Shown piece by piece: positions 8,265 to 16,804 of a DNA stretch of 64,000 nucleotides. Below the pieces are notes generated by a model that saw only the letters and a list, made by a program, of their open reading frames with translations, searched no databases and was not told where the DNA came from. The DNA lies in NCBI GenBank assembly GCA_012838345.1, contig DUPK01000071.1, forward strand, positions 1 through 64,000. The letters are read 5' to 3'. The stretch's first letter is position 1. Each line of letters starts with the position of its first letter. The translations under genes were made by a program, and so were the position numbers. Origin of the DNA: Clostridiales bacterium (GTDB lineage: Bacteria > Bacillota > Clostridia > Oscillospirales > Oscillospiraceae).

Positions 8265-8843
8265 TTAAGCCACAGCGGCCATCCCGGCCTCCAGGGCTTT
8301 GAGATTCAGCTCTACGAATGCGGGCTTTACACATTCTTTTATAGCAGCGTCCCAGTCGAGCTTTTCAAGACCCATTAGCTTTACAAGGGCGCCGAGAAGG
8401 ACTACGTTCATTGCCTTCGGGTTGCCGAGTTCGGTTGCTATCTTTGTCGCGTCGAGAACCTTTGTCTCGGCCGCGGCCTTGACGCGCTCTATCGCGTCTC
8501 TTGGATACTCCTCCTGACCGGAGAGAGTGGTGGCCGTCGGCATCATATGGCTGTTGACGACAACGTGGCCGCCCGGAGCGAGGCCCTCCAGATATCGCAG
8601 GGCTTCCATCGCCTCGAAGGAGACGAGGATGTGGGCGCTTCCCTTGCCTATAATCGGCGAATACACCTTATCGCCGTAGCGCACCTGCGTGACGACGCTG
8701 CCGCCGCGCTGGCTCATGCCGTGTATCTCGCTCATTTTCACATCGTAGCCTGCGGAGAGCAGGGCGGTCGAAAGTATACGGCTGGCAAGAATCGTTCCCT
8801 GCCCGCCTACGCCGCAAAGCAGTATGTTTTTGACTTCAGCCAT
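8265..8843 (-). CDS. iorB: Indolepyruvate:ferredoxin oxidoreductase, beta subunit
   Basis: 192 residues with the gamma-domain 2-oxoacid oxidoreductase motif GVGGQG (residues 11-16) and the conserved SEIHGMSQRGGSV segment. Together with IorA it forms the enzyme that oxidatively decarboxylates aryl-2-oxoacids (indole-, phenyl- and hydroxyphenylpyruvate) to acyl-CoA with reduction of ferredoxin. It starts one base after the iorA stop, so translation is coupled. The length matches the family. Confidence 0.93.
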   Translation of the reverse strand: MAEVKNILLCGVGGQGTILASRILSTALLSAGYDVKMSEIHGMSQRGGSVVTQVRYGDKVYSPIIGKGSAHILVSFEAMEALRYLEGLAPGGHVVVNSHMMPTATTLSGQEEYPRDAIERVKAAAETKVLDATKIATELGNPKAMNVVLLGALVKLMGLEKLDWDAAIKECVKPAFVELNLKALEAGMAAVA

Positions 8844-8844
8844 C

Positions 8845-10602
8845 TTATTTGCCCTCCCTTACAATTGCTTTTTTGGGGCAGACCTGGGCGCAGACATCGC
8901 ATCCGAGGCACTGATTTCTGTCTATCGTGACCTTCTTGGTATCGCTGTGGTATTCAAGTGCCGGGCAGCCCGTCTTTATGCACATTTTGCAGCCGATGCA
9001 CTTGTCTTCTTCAACCTTGTTAACCGCCTTGTAGTCGCCGAACTCCTTCCTGTCCTCTTCGGTCAGCTTCTTGAGAGCGCAGGGCCAGCGGGTAATCAGA
9101 ACGGCCGGAGTGTCAAAGCCGAGTCCCCACTTGATGCCTTCCTTGACCTCGTCGAGCTTCAGCGGATTTATCGTCTTTACGTGCTTTACGCCCAGGGCTT
9201 TTGCAATCTCGGCCACATCGGTGATGTTTGCAGGCTCCTCGGAGAGCGTACGGCCGGTACCGGGGTTCTGCTGGTGACCGGTCATGCCTGTAATTCTGTT
9301 GTCCAGCACAACGAGCAGAACGTTTGAGTTGTTGTAAACCGCTTCGAGCATGCTGGTCATACCCGAATGGAAGAAGGTCGAGTCGCCCATGACGCCGACG
9401 CAGCGCTTGCCGGTCCCCGCCATGTTGAAAACCTTCTGGGCGCCGTGCGCAACGGAGAATCCTCCGCCCATGCAGATGGCTATATCCTTCGGGGCAAGGC
9501 CGTAACAGCCGATGTCGCTTGTTATAATAACATCCTTTAATTTGACAAGCTCATGGAAGAAGCCGCGGTGCGGGCAGCCCGCGCAGAGTACGGGCGGGCG
9601 CTTGGCGACGACGGAGCTGTCGAACTCTATAGTTTCGTTCTCCACGCCGAGAAGTGCCTTGCGCACTATATCGGGGTTGAGCTCGCCCTCAATGGGTATC
9701 TTTTCCTTTCCTATGCAGGGTATTCCCGCCGCCTTGATTGCATCCTCGATGAAGGGATCAAGCTCCTCGACGACGATAAGCTGCTCCACCTGTGAGGCAA
9801 ACTCACGGATTTTGGCCATGGGCAGCGGATATGTAAAGCCGAGCTTGAGGTAAGATACGCTGTCGCCGAAGACTTCCTTGGCGTACTGGTAGGCAACGCT
9901 GGCAGACACAATGCCTATCTTGAGGTCCTTGCCCCACTCTATATAGTTGAGCTCCGTCTTGTTGGAAAACTCCTCGAGCTTTCTTATGCGTTCCTCAACC
10001 TTGGTGTGCAATACTCTGGATATGGCGGGAACGGGATTAAACTTATCCTTTTTTACATAGGGTATGATGTCCCTCTCCTCGCGCTCGCCGAGCTCGACTA
10101 CGCTCTTGGAGTGGCAGACGCGCGTGGTCATTCTGAACAGTATTGGAGTGTCAAACTCCTCGCTGATTTCCATGGCAATCCTGACCATGTCCTTGGCTTC
10201 CTGCGAGTTGGAAGGCTCAATCATGCCTATCTTGGCCGCGCGAGCGTAGTGGCGGTTGTCCTGCTCATCCTGCGAGGAATGCAGGCCCGGATCGTCGCAG
10301 CTTACTACTATAAGTCCGCCGTTCACTCCCGTGTAACCCAGTGTAAAAAGCGGATCGGCGGCAACGTTCAGCCCAACGTGCTTCATGGCCGCAAGCGCCC
10401 TGCCTCCGGCAAAGGACGCGCCGATGGCGGCTTCCAGCGCCACCTTTTCGTTCGGTGCCCACTCGGAGTATATCTCTTTGTAAGTGGCAATGTTTTCGAG
10501 AATCTCTGTGCTTGGCGTTCCGGGGTAAGCAGACGCAAAATGCACTCCACATTCCCAGGCTCCACGAGCTACCGCCTCGTTTCCTGTCATGAGTTGTTTC
10601 AA
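8845..10602 (-). CDS. iorA: Indolepyruvate:ferredoxin oxidoreductase, alpha subunit
   Basis: 585 residues. The N-terminal region (GNEAVARGAWECG and the YPGTPSTEI motif) and the TPP-binding region (GDSTFFHSGMTSML to N..V) are typical. The C-terminus carries two [4Fe-4S] ferredoxin motifs, CIGCKMCIKTGCP and CLGCDVCAQVCP. It catalyses CoA- and TPP-dependent oxidation of aryl-2-oxoacids, a key step in anaerobic degradation of Phe, Tyr and Trp. The start is a TTG eight bases after GGAGG, which agrees with the conserved family N-terminus. It is the first gene of the ior-ptb-buk-symporter operon; a palindrome lies just upstream. Confidence 0.95.
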   Translation of the reverse strand: MKQLMTGNEAVARGAWECGVHFASAYPGTPSTEILENIATYKEIYSEWAPNEKVALEAAIGASFAGGRALAAMKHVGLNVAADPLFTLGYTGVNGGLIVVSCDDPGLHSSQDEQDNRHYARAAKIGMIEPSNSQEAKDMVRIAMEISEEFDTPILFRMTTRVCHSKSVVELGEREERDIIPYVKKDKFNPVPAISRVLHTKVEERIRKLEEFSNKTELNYIEWGKDLKIGIVSASVAYQYAKEVFGDSVSYLKLGFTYPLPMAKIREFASQVEQLIVVEELDPFIEDAIKAAGIPCIGKEKIPIEGELNPDIVRKALLGVENETIEFDSSVVAKRPPVLCAGCPHRGFFHELVKLKDVIITSDIGCYGLAPKDIAICMGGGFSVAHGAQKVFNMAGTGKRCVGVMGDSTFFHSGMTSMLEAVYNNSNVLLVVLDNRITGMTGHQQNPGTGRTLSEEPANITDVAEIAKALGVKHVKTINPLKLDEVKEGIKWGLGFDTPAVLITRWPCALKKLTEEDRKEFGDYKAVNKVEEDKCIGCKMCIKTGCPALEYHSDTKKVTIDRNQCLGCDVCAQVCPKKAIVREGK

Positions 10603-10625
10603 TCAGCATTCCTCCCTAATCCAAT

Positions 10626-10653
10626 AATCTTGCATAATATATCTTGCAAGATT
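10626..10653. promoter_or_regulatory. Palindromic operator candidate upstream of iorA
   Basis: AATCTTGCA and TTGCAAGATT form an inverted repeat, and ATCTTGCAAGAT (10641-10652) is itself a perfect 12-bp palindrome. It lies 24 bases upstream of the iorA start, in an AT-rich promoter region, where a repressor could block transcription. No regulator gene is adjacent. Confidence 0.45.
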
Positions 10654-10943
10654 TTTTAATATAATATCATACTAATCGTATTATTCAAGAGGTTATTACA
10701 ATGTTTGGATAAAATGCCGATAGAATTTTATCAGCTTTACTAGAAACTATCAGTTTTATTGCCAAATTTCCAGGTATGCCCGCCTGTGTAATTTCCTCTA
10801 AACAATTAACGCAGCCGCGCTTTCACAGAAACTCAGCGAGAACCCGCGAGAGGCGGTCCCCTCTGTCTTTATGCCTGGGAAAGACGGAGTGTAATCCCTA
10901 AGACCAAACAGACCCAAAAGTTAGGCTGAAAACGGCATGCCAC
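10654..10943. other. Non-coding gap between iorA and the DUF2812 gene
   Basis: About 290 bases, AT-rich near iorA (probable promoter DNA) and GC-richer toward the terminator. No credible ORF, RNA gene or repeat was seen. Confidence 0.5.
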
Positions 10944-10980
10944 AGAAAACCGGACGCGAAAAGCAAAAGTCGCGTCCGGC
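10944..10980 (-). terminator. Terminator of the DUF2812 gene
   Basis: On the minus strand CCGGACGCGAC and its near-complement surround an eight-base loop and are followed by TTTTC. It lies 15 bases after the gene's stop. Confidence 0.75.
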
Positions 10981-10995
10981 TTGCCACTTGACATG

Positions 10996-12153
10996 CTATG
11001 TGCGTTTTTCAAGCATACCCGCAAGCGCTGCAAAGACATCCGCCTTTTGATTGTCTGCATCGCTGCCCGTTTCATAATATGCAATCTGGCAAACATAGTT
11101 GTCTTTGACCGCGAGGTAGTACATTCCGTTTCTGTAGGCAAGGTCAAACCCTTCGGCCTGAACGGGCCAGTACCTATCCCTCTGCAGATAGTCCGGAGCA
11201 TTAAGCTGAAGCGAAGCATATCTCTGCGCCGCCTTGGGGTTCTTTAATTCATATATGGACTGATACATCCAGTATTTCTCGCCGTCCTGCTCGACGCACT
11301 CGTATGTGTACCAGCTCTTGAGCAGAAGCGAGCGGTTGATTTCAACGGTGCTCTCCGGACCTGAATCGAACACCGTGGAGCGCTCGCCTTCCCAACCAAG
11401 GTCCTTTAAAAGCAGATAGGGCTCGTCCGTATCCAAAGGCATTTCGTATTTTTGATTCAACGCCCACTGCGCTACGCTCAAAGCCAAGAACACCAGGCAC
11501 AAGAGCAGCGCAAGGGCCCTTGCAGCCTTATAGGGCAGCGACCATTTGCTCGGGGCGCGGTCCAGATACCCCTGTTTTTTGAATTTTTTGCATATAAACA
11601 ATGCCCGAATCGAATACAGCTCATAGTAAATTACCAGCATAATCAGCAGCAGCAGAAAGGCCGTCCGCTCGTAGTATATGTGCAGCCAGGTATAGATAAG
11701 CTGCCGGAAAGCGCCGGCAAAGCCCGAATCCGACCTAATCAGGGCGACAACCAGAGGGAATACCGCCAAAAACAATAAAAACCACAGGCTGCCGCAGTCG
11801 TTTCTCAATATTCTAAGCGCAGCTTTCCTCTGCTCCGGCTCTGCATAAACGTCCGGCGCTTCCGAACCCTCGGGTGCGGAAAAGACATTGCGCTCCCCTT
11901 TTCCGCTCACGTGTGTCCAGCCTCTTTCATTGAAAAGGGAAATTAATTTTTCCTGTGTTTCACCATTGTCATGGAGCTTGGGATTGCTAAGCTCCATGCG
12001 ATACTGAAGGTTCCGGGGCTCAGCCTTGTAAAATCGGCTGTAAAAACCCCCGAACTTCTCGAGAATCCAGCCTTTCCGGGCCATCCTTTCATACAGGGCC
12101 TCATATCCGCCTACGGCCGGATCCCCCAGGTGAAAAACATACTTTTTCTCCAT
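10996..12153 (-). CDS. DUF2812-type membrane protein
   Basis: 385 residues. The first ~110 residues (MEKKYVFHLGD...EYRM-like sheet segments, RGWTHVSGKGERNVF) resemble DUF2812. They are followed by two clear membrane helices (about residues 130-150 and 165-185), a third near 220-240 and a C-terminal extracytoplasmic or soluble domain. The ATG is chosen from GGAGGATTT directly upstream; the upstream in-frame 20 codons lack a ribosome site. DUF2812 proteins often sit next to PadR-type regulators, but none is present. Function unknown, probably a stress- or envelope-related membrane protein. Confidence 0.7.
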   Translation of the reverse strand: MEKKYVFHLGDPAVGGYEALYERMARKGWILEKFGGFYSRFYKAEPRNLQYRMELSNPKLHDNGETQEKLISLFNERGWTHVSGKGERNVFSAPEGSEAPDVYAEPEQRKAALRILRNDCGSLWFLLFLAVFPLVVALIRSDSGFAGAFRQLIYTWLHIYYERTAFLLLLIMLVIYYELYSIRALFICKKFKKQGYLDRAPSKWSLPYKAARALALLLCLVFLALSVAQWALNQKYEMPLDTDEPYLLLKDLGWEGERSTVFDSGPESTVEINRSLLLKSWYTYECVEQDGEKYWMYQSIYELKNPKAAQRYASLQLNAPDYLQRDRYWPVQAEGFDLAYRNGMYYLAVKDNYVCQIAYYETGSDADNQKADVFAALAGMLEKRT

Positions 12154-12227
12154 AAATCCTCCAAAAGGCAAAGTACTTGCATTACATAATTTACTATCTA
12201 GGCATAAAACCACATTATGCCAATGCG

Positions 12228-12833
12228 CTATCTGCCTGAAATCCTCACCATTTTCCGGTTTCTTTTAAGTACTTCGTTTACTTCGCTCTCGTCTAAATCG
12301 ACTATGGGGATTACCGGCCCCGGCGGGGTGACGTGATTGCCGATGTGCTTTACATACCACACCACATCGTGCCACCTGCCGAGCTTAAAGCCGGTCTTTC
12401 TGTATACGGCCACGAGCTCGAAGCCCAGGCTTTTATGAAGCCACTCGCTGTTCTCGTTAGGGAGGGTGATACCCCCATATACGTTCTGTATGTTCTGGAG
12501 CTTCAATATCTCAATTAGGGCGGAATAAAGCGTGTGCCCTATACCCAGCCGCAGATGGTTTTTGTCAATATAAACCGAGAGCTCGGCGTTCCACATATAA
12601 GCGGACCTGGAGTTGTGGGCCGAGGCATAGGCAAAGCCTACTATATCCCCTTCTATCTCACAAACCAGAAAGGGGTATTTTTGGCTTATTGTCTCTATTT
12701 TCTTTGCATACTCCGCGGTATCGGGCACCTCGTACTCAAAGCTTATCGCCGTGTCTTTAACATAGGGGGCAAGAATCTTCAATATTTTTTCAGCGTCGGC
12801 GGGCTTTGCCAGCCTCAAATCAGCCTGCTTCAA
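12228..12833 (-). CDS. GNAT-family N-acetyltransferase (phosphinothricin acetyltransferase-like)
   Basis: 201 residues from a TTG start selected by GAGGTG eight bases upstream. The GNAT core is visible: IRLA-type first strand, FEYEVPDTAEYAKKI, GFAYASAHNSRSAYMWNAELSVYID and the acetyl-CoA loop HLRLGIGHTLYSAL, then the NENSEWLHKSLGF motif. This order is typical of the Pat/MddA subgroup that acetylates small amines or methionine analogues. The C-terminal ~35 residues are an extension with no recognised domain. It stands alone, 74 bases upstream of the DUF2812 gene and with no shared theme. Confidence 0.82.
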   Translation of the reverse strand: MKQADLRLAKPADAEKILKILAPYVKDTAISFEYEVPDTAEYAKKIETISQKYPFLVCEIEGDIVGFAYASAHNSRSAYMWNAELSVYIDKNHLRLGIGHTLYSALIEILKLQNIQNVYGGITLPNENSEWLHKSLGFELVAVYRKTGFKLGRWHDVVWYVKHIGNHVTPPGPVIPIVDLDESEVNEVLKRNRKMVRISGR

Positions 12834-13001
12834 TAGTAAGCACCTCAAAACACCAAGATTATCAAGTCTATTAGGAACATTTTAATCCAATCAATTCCGC
12901 AAGTCAAACAAATCCCAAAAATATGCGGCGGTAATTTCCAAACTATTTTTTGCGGCGGGAGCAATAATATTTAGTAAGTAAAATTCGAAAGGCTGTAATT
13001 T

Positions 13002-13553
13002 ATGTATTGGACTTGGATTATCATAGGCGCCATTGCGATAATCATAATTTGGTTTATATCTTCCTACAACAGCTTCGTCCGCCTGCGGAACATGGTCCGA
13101 GAGGCCTTTTCCACTATGGACGTATATATGAAAAAAAGATACGACCTCATACCGAACCTTGTTGAGACCGTCAAAGGCTATGCTTCCCACGAGCGGGCAA
13201 CGCTGGAGGATGTTATTTCAGCCAGAAACGCGGCGGCCGGCGCTAATAGCATGCAGGAGCGCATGGAGAGCGAAAACGTCCTTACGGGCACGCTGAAATC
13301 GCTCTTTGCACTCGCAGAGGCCTATCCGGATTTAAAGGCTAACACTAATTTTCTCGACCTGCAAAGACAGCTCCAAAGCGTCGAAGCCGACATTGCAAAC
13401 TCAAGGAAGTACTACAACTCGGTGGTGCGAATGTACAACACAAAGGCGCAGTCCTTCCCGAGCGTCATAGTCGCCTCAATTTTCGGCTTTGGACACGAGC
13501 CCCTGTTCGAGATAGACAACCTGGAGCGGGAAAACGTAAAGGTGGAGTTTTAG
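13002..13553 (+). CDS. lemA: LemA family protein
   Basis: 183 residues: one N-terminal membrane helix (about residues 4-20) followed by a mostly helical extracytoplasmic domain with the LemA signature YDLIPNLVETVKGYASHERATLEDVISARNAA in the first third (cited in part: YDLIPNLVETVKGYA). The length is typical. It precedes a DUF2207 gene, a very common pair in Firmicutes. The function of LemA proteins is not established; an envelope role is likely. Confidence 0.92.
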   Translation: MYWTWIIIGAIAIIIIWFISSYNSFVRLRNMVREAFSTMDVYMKKRYDLIPNLVETVKGYASHERATLEDVISARNAAAGANSMQERMESENVLTGTLKSLFALAEAYPDLKANTNFLDLQRQLQSVEADIANSRKYYNSVVRMYNTKAQSFPSVIVASIFGFGHEPLFEIDNLERENVKVEF

Positions 13554-13579
13554 TTTTGGCTCCGAATGGAGGGCTCAGG

Positions 13580-15469
13580 GTGAAAAAGCTTTCTAGTTTG
13601 ATGCTTGCTTCGTTTCTTTTGCTGATATGTCTTGCCGGAGTAATCCCCCGGGCGCAGGCTGCCAGCCCGGGTTACAAAATAACCGCTTACAGCATAGATG
13701 TTGATATAGGCAAGGACAATGTCTACCATATAAGTGAGAGCATAACGGTGGATTTTCATGTCCCCAGCCGCGGCATTTACCGCTATATCCCACTCAGGCA
13801 GGAAATGAAATGGGCTTCGCAGGACAGGCTAAGGCGTGTTGTCTACAATACAAAAGTGGGCTCAATCAGCGTGCGGGACTTCCCTTTTGAGACATATGTG
13901 GACAGCGGGAACATGGTAATAAAAATCGGCGACCCCGGCAAGTATCACATAGGCAAGGTGGTTTACAACATCTCCTATACCCACGCACTAGGGGATGACA
14001 AAACAGACGAGCGCGATTTTATCTACTATAACCTCATCGGGACGCATTGGGACTGCGATATTTCGGGCGTGTCCTTCTCGGTAAGATTGCCAAAGGACTT
14101 TGACCCCGATAAGATCAGGTTCTTTGCCGGGGCCTTCGGCTCGCAGTCGGAAGCCCCAATCGAATACGGCGTACACGACAATGTGATAAAGGGAAAACTC
14201 GGGCGCAGCCTCTTTCCCGGCGAGGGCTTGACGATGGAGCTAAGTCTCCCCGAAGGCTATTTTGAGCCCCTACCGCCTTTCCCCTGGCAGGGTGTTTTTA
14301 TAGCCGCTTCGCTGGTTTCTGTACTGGCTGCGCTTATCTTCTTTTTGCTTTTCGGGCGCGACGGCCCCTTGCCGACACCCGTGGAGTTTTACCCGCCCGA
14401 GGGTGTCACTCCGGCCGAGGCCGGCTACGTCATCGACGGCGCAGTTGACAATAAAGACGTTGTCTCACTTGTTATTTTCTGGGCGTCAAAAGGTATAATT
14501 TCGATAGAGCAGTCGGGCAAAGAGGACTTTAATCTTGTAAAGCTTAATAACCTTACAGATGCCGCGCACGAATATGAGAAAACCTTGTTCGGTGCTGTTT
14601 TTAATTGCCGTGATAACGTTAACGTCTCAGAACTTAGTGGGAAAATCTATAATGATGTAACAATGGCAAAATCTCAGGTCTCGCAGATGTTCTTCAGTAA
14701 AGGGAATCAGCTTTACACAAAGCCTTCCCTTTTTCTGTCCAAAATGTCGGTATTTGTCGCTTCGGCTCTAGTTCTGTCATCGCTCTTTATCGCCATTTAC
14801 AGGCTTTTTTACTCCATCGAAACCGCGCTTATACTCTCGCTGCTTGGAACTTTTGTCGTAATGCTGCCCATAAACTCGCTAAGGCGGACTCTTATTCAGT
14901 GGAAGGCAACTGCCCGGACGAAGCGTACTGCCCTGCTCGCTGCCGGCATAATTGGCGCTACGGTGGTGCTGGCTGTCTATGCCGCCTTTATGTACATGCA
15001 GGAGCTGCTGCTTTGCGCCCTTTTTATATCAGCGGCGACGCTTTTCCTGGGAATAATCAGCGTGTATATCCGAAGGCGGACAAAACGGGGAACCGAACTT
15101 CTGGGCAGACTTTTGGGCTTTAGGAATTTTCTTGAGGTTGCGGAAAAGGAGCGTTTGGAGCTTTTGTCGCAGGAAAACCCCTCCTACTTCTATGACATCT
15201 TGCCCTATGCCTATGTGTTTGGAATAAGCGAGAAGTGGGCAAAAAAGTTTGAGGGGATTGCCCTGAGCCCTCCCCCATGGTATATAGGTTACGGCGGGAT
15301 GTTCTCCCCTCTAATGTTCAATCTCATGATACTAAATTCGCTCACCGCTATGCAGGGAGCCATGACCGCGCGTCCGGTGAGTACCCGCGGCGGCTTTGGC
15401 GGTGGTGGCGGCTTCGGCGGCGGTTTTTCCGGCGGTGGCTTTGGCGGCGGTGGCGGCGGTCGCTGGTGA
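13580..15469 (+). CDS. DUF2207 membrane protein with Gly-rich C-terminus
   Basis: 629 residues from a GTG preceded by GGAGGG. It has a signal peptide ending near PRAQA, an extracytoplasmic beta-rich DUF2207 domain (about residues 30-220), a membrane helix, a cytoplasmic domain, two or three further helices and a tail of Gly/Phe repeats (GGFGGGGGFGGG) ending in GGGRW. This is the standard architecture for the family and its pairing with LemA is also standard. The role is probably envelope-associated; no enzyme activity can be named. Confidence 0.88.
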   Translation: MKKLSSLMLASFLLLICLAGVIPRAQAASPGYKITAYSIDVDIGKDNVYHISESITVDFHVPSRGIYRYIPLRQEMKWASQDRLRRVVYNTKVGSISVRDFPFETYVDSGNMVIKIGDPGKYHIGKVVYNISYTHALGDDKTDERDFIYYNLIGTHWDCDISGVSFSVRLPKDFDPDKIRFFAGAFGSQSEAPIEYGVHDNVIKGKLGRSLFPGEGLTMELSLPEGYFEPLPPFPWQGVFIAASLVSVLAALIFFLLFGRDGPLPTPVEFYPPEGVTPAEAGYVIDGAVDNKDVVSLVIFWASKGIISIEQSGKEDFNLVKLNNLTDAAHEYEKTLFGAVFNCRDNVNVSELSGKIYNDVTMAKSQVSQMFFSKGNQLYTKPSLFLSKMSVFVASALVLSSLFIAIYRLFYSIETALILSLLGTFVVMLPINSLRRTLIQWKATARTKRTALLAAGIIGATVVLAVYAAFMYMQELLLCALFISAATLFLGIISVYIRRRTKRGTELLGRLLGFRNFLEVAEKERLELLSQENPSYFYDILPYAYVFGISEKWAKKFEGIALSPPPWYIGYGGMFSPLMFNLMILNSLTAMQGAMTARPVSTRGGFGGGGGFGGGFSGGGFGGGGGGRW

Positions 15470-15513
15470 TATAAATAGTCTTTTGCAGCTTAAGCTGCAA
15501 TGAAAATAAATAA

Positions 15514-15557
15514 GACAAGCCTGCGGAGCATTGCTCGCAGGCTTGTTATGTATTTTA
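15514..15557 (+). terminator. Terminator of the lemA-DUF2207 operon
   Basis: ACAAGCCTGCG and its complement CGCAGGCTTGT with a ten-base loop, followed by a T-rich stretch. The 119 bases after it (to 15676) hold nothing recognisable. Confidence 0.75.
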
Positions 15558-15676
15558 GCGGCCGTACAGGATAATAGGGGGTAGTAAGGCTGATTCTAAA
15601 GCCCTATGCCGCTTTCTATTCTGGCGAGGGCGCCCGCATCAGACGCCCCGGACTCAAGCTCAGCTTCATGCCGGGC

Positions 15677-16093
15677 TTAAAACGCATCAAAGATATTTAC
15701 TGCCTTTATTGTGCTAATATCAAACACCATAAGGTTCCTGCCGCCTTCCTCCCTTATTGCGATATATCGGGGGTTTGCAAAAATAAGTGCGCCGACCTTT
15801 TCGCTTGACTCACCCCCGGCCCTGATTGCAAGCGTAAGTTTAACGGTTCTGCCCTTATAGGTGTTGAATAGCTCGGTGAGGCAGCGAGGATTTGGATTCA
15901 CCGGCGCCGAAGGAGGCGGCGCGGGAACCAGCGGTACCAGAGCTTCTATAGGTACAGAGGGGGGCGCAGAAACCACGACACTCCTGCCCGTAAGGGGGCT
16001 ATCCGGCGGTAGAAATCTGCGCTTTCCCGGACCTATGCCGGGCCTGACTCCTGGCGGAAGCAATGTATTGCCTTGGCGCCCAGTATGCTTCAT
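15677..16093 (-). CDS. Probable spore-coat protein, GerQ-like C-terminal domain
   Basis: 138 residues from an ATG directly after GGGAGGTGGGAGAGGT; a GTG further upstream is less likely. The first ~70 residues are low-complexity, rich in Pro, Gly and Arg. The last ~65 form a compact beta-rich unit (LTELFNTYKGRTVKLTLAI to NLMVFDISTIKAVNIFD) loosely similar to the C-terminus of the GerQ coat protein. It lies 75 bases downstream of the last piece of the interrupted CotJC-like gene on the same strand, which supports a coat role. The similarity was judged by eye and is weak. Confidence 0.45.
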   Translation of the reverse strand: MKHTGRQGNTLLPPGVRPGIGPGKRRFLPPDSPLTGRSVVVSAPPSVPIEALVPLVPAPPPSAPVNPNPRCLTELFNTYKGRTVKLTLAIRAGGESSEKVGALIFANPRYIAIREEGGRNLMVFDISTIKAVNIFDAF

Positions 16094-16168
16094 ACCTCTC
16101 CCACCTCCCATGCTTAATGTGCCGTGCGGAAACAAGGCTATACCCGGTTTCCGCACTTAAACCCCGTG

Positions 16169-16777
16169 CTATCTTCTATATCTGTTGTCGTACTTGTTGT
16201 CATATTTGCTCTCGTACTTGCTTTCGTATTTGTTGTCTTGCTTGTTGTCATACCTTACGGCGTGCCGGTTATTCATGCTTTGCGAATCGGAAAGGCCCTG
16301 GACATTGCTCATATTGGCCGTTCCCCGACCCGCTATGTTCGAGTCTCTCATCGAGGGCATGGTCTGTATGTCGGGCGCGTTCTGGGCAAAAGGCGACACC
16401 TGGGTGTTGGGCGCGTTCTGTGTCATCGGAGACACCTGCGCATTCGGCGCGTTCGTGAAAGGCGACACCCCGGTATCCGGCACGTTCGCGAAAGGCGATA
16501 CCTGTGTGTTTGGCGTATTCGCGAAAAGCGACACATGGGTATTGGGCGAGTTAGTAAACGGCGAGACCTGCGCATTGGGTACGTTTGCATACGGCGATGT
16601 CTGGGTGTTGGGCACGTTTGCAAATGGCGAGACCTGCGCATTGGGTGCGTTTGCAAATGGCGCTGCCTGGGTGTTCGGCACATTGGGGCTATAGCGTATG
16701 CCCTGCACCCGGGACATGTCAGGCATCGTAAACACCCTCTTCTCCGCGAGGTAATCCTGAACGCGCCTTAACGCCTC
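16169..16777 (-). pseudogene. cotJC: CotJC-like manganese catalase gene, 3' segment (segment 3 of 3)
   Basis: This segment encodes the end of the catalase core, FGEALRRVQDYLAEKRVF, then an extension of about ten 11-residue repeats (NVPNAQVSPFA type) and a K/Y/D/N-rich tail. Read backward it runs in frame straight into the TAG stop of the recombinase, so it has no start of its own; an internal ATG at 16726 follows AGAGG but is probably not the natural start. The missing 5' pieces lie at 44305-44655 and 47079-47208, on the same strand. Joining them at GA of TTCGGCGA keeps the frame. It is therefore a gene split by an insertion, potentially restorable, rather than a decayed copy. Coat proteins of this family are expressed in the mother cell. 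Confidence 0.85.
16352..16684 (-). repeat. Ten imperfect 33-bp coding repeats (11-residue period)
   Basis: The encoded units follow N-x-P-N-x-Q-x-S-P-F-A. Units 8 and 9 are 12 residues long and the last is ten. The pattern is Asn/Pro/Ser/Gln-rich, as in structural coat or exosporium proteins. Such tandem DNA is prone to length variation between strains. Confidence 0.85.
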
Positions 16778-16802
16778 GCCGAACAGTAAGCATGGAAATG
16801 AA
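16772..16802. repeat. Left attachment junction of the 27.5-kb element
   Basis: On the minus strand the element arm TTCATTTCCATGCTTACT (16785-16802) is followed by GTTCGGCGA and then coat-gene sequence. The same arm, 16 of 18 bases, occurs inverted at the right end (44280-44297). The shared GTTCGGCGA and the divergence right after it place the crossover at the GA dinucleotide (plus-strand TC, 16776-16777). Confidence 0.85.
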
Positions 16803-16804
16803 TT

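Noticed and set aside
16352..16684. CRISPR array
   Set aside because: The 33-base periodicity is a coding repeat in frame with the coat protein; there are no spacers, and no cas genes occur in the window.
16169..16735. A stand-alone repeat protein starting at GTG 16735 or ATG 16726
   Set aside because: The frame extends upstream through catalase-like LRRVQDYLAEKRVF to the att core, so the repeat region is better read as the tail of the split coat gene.
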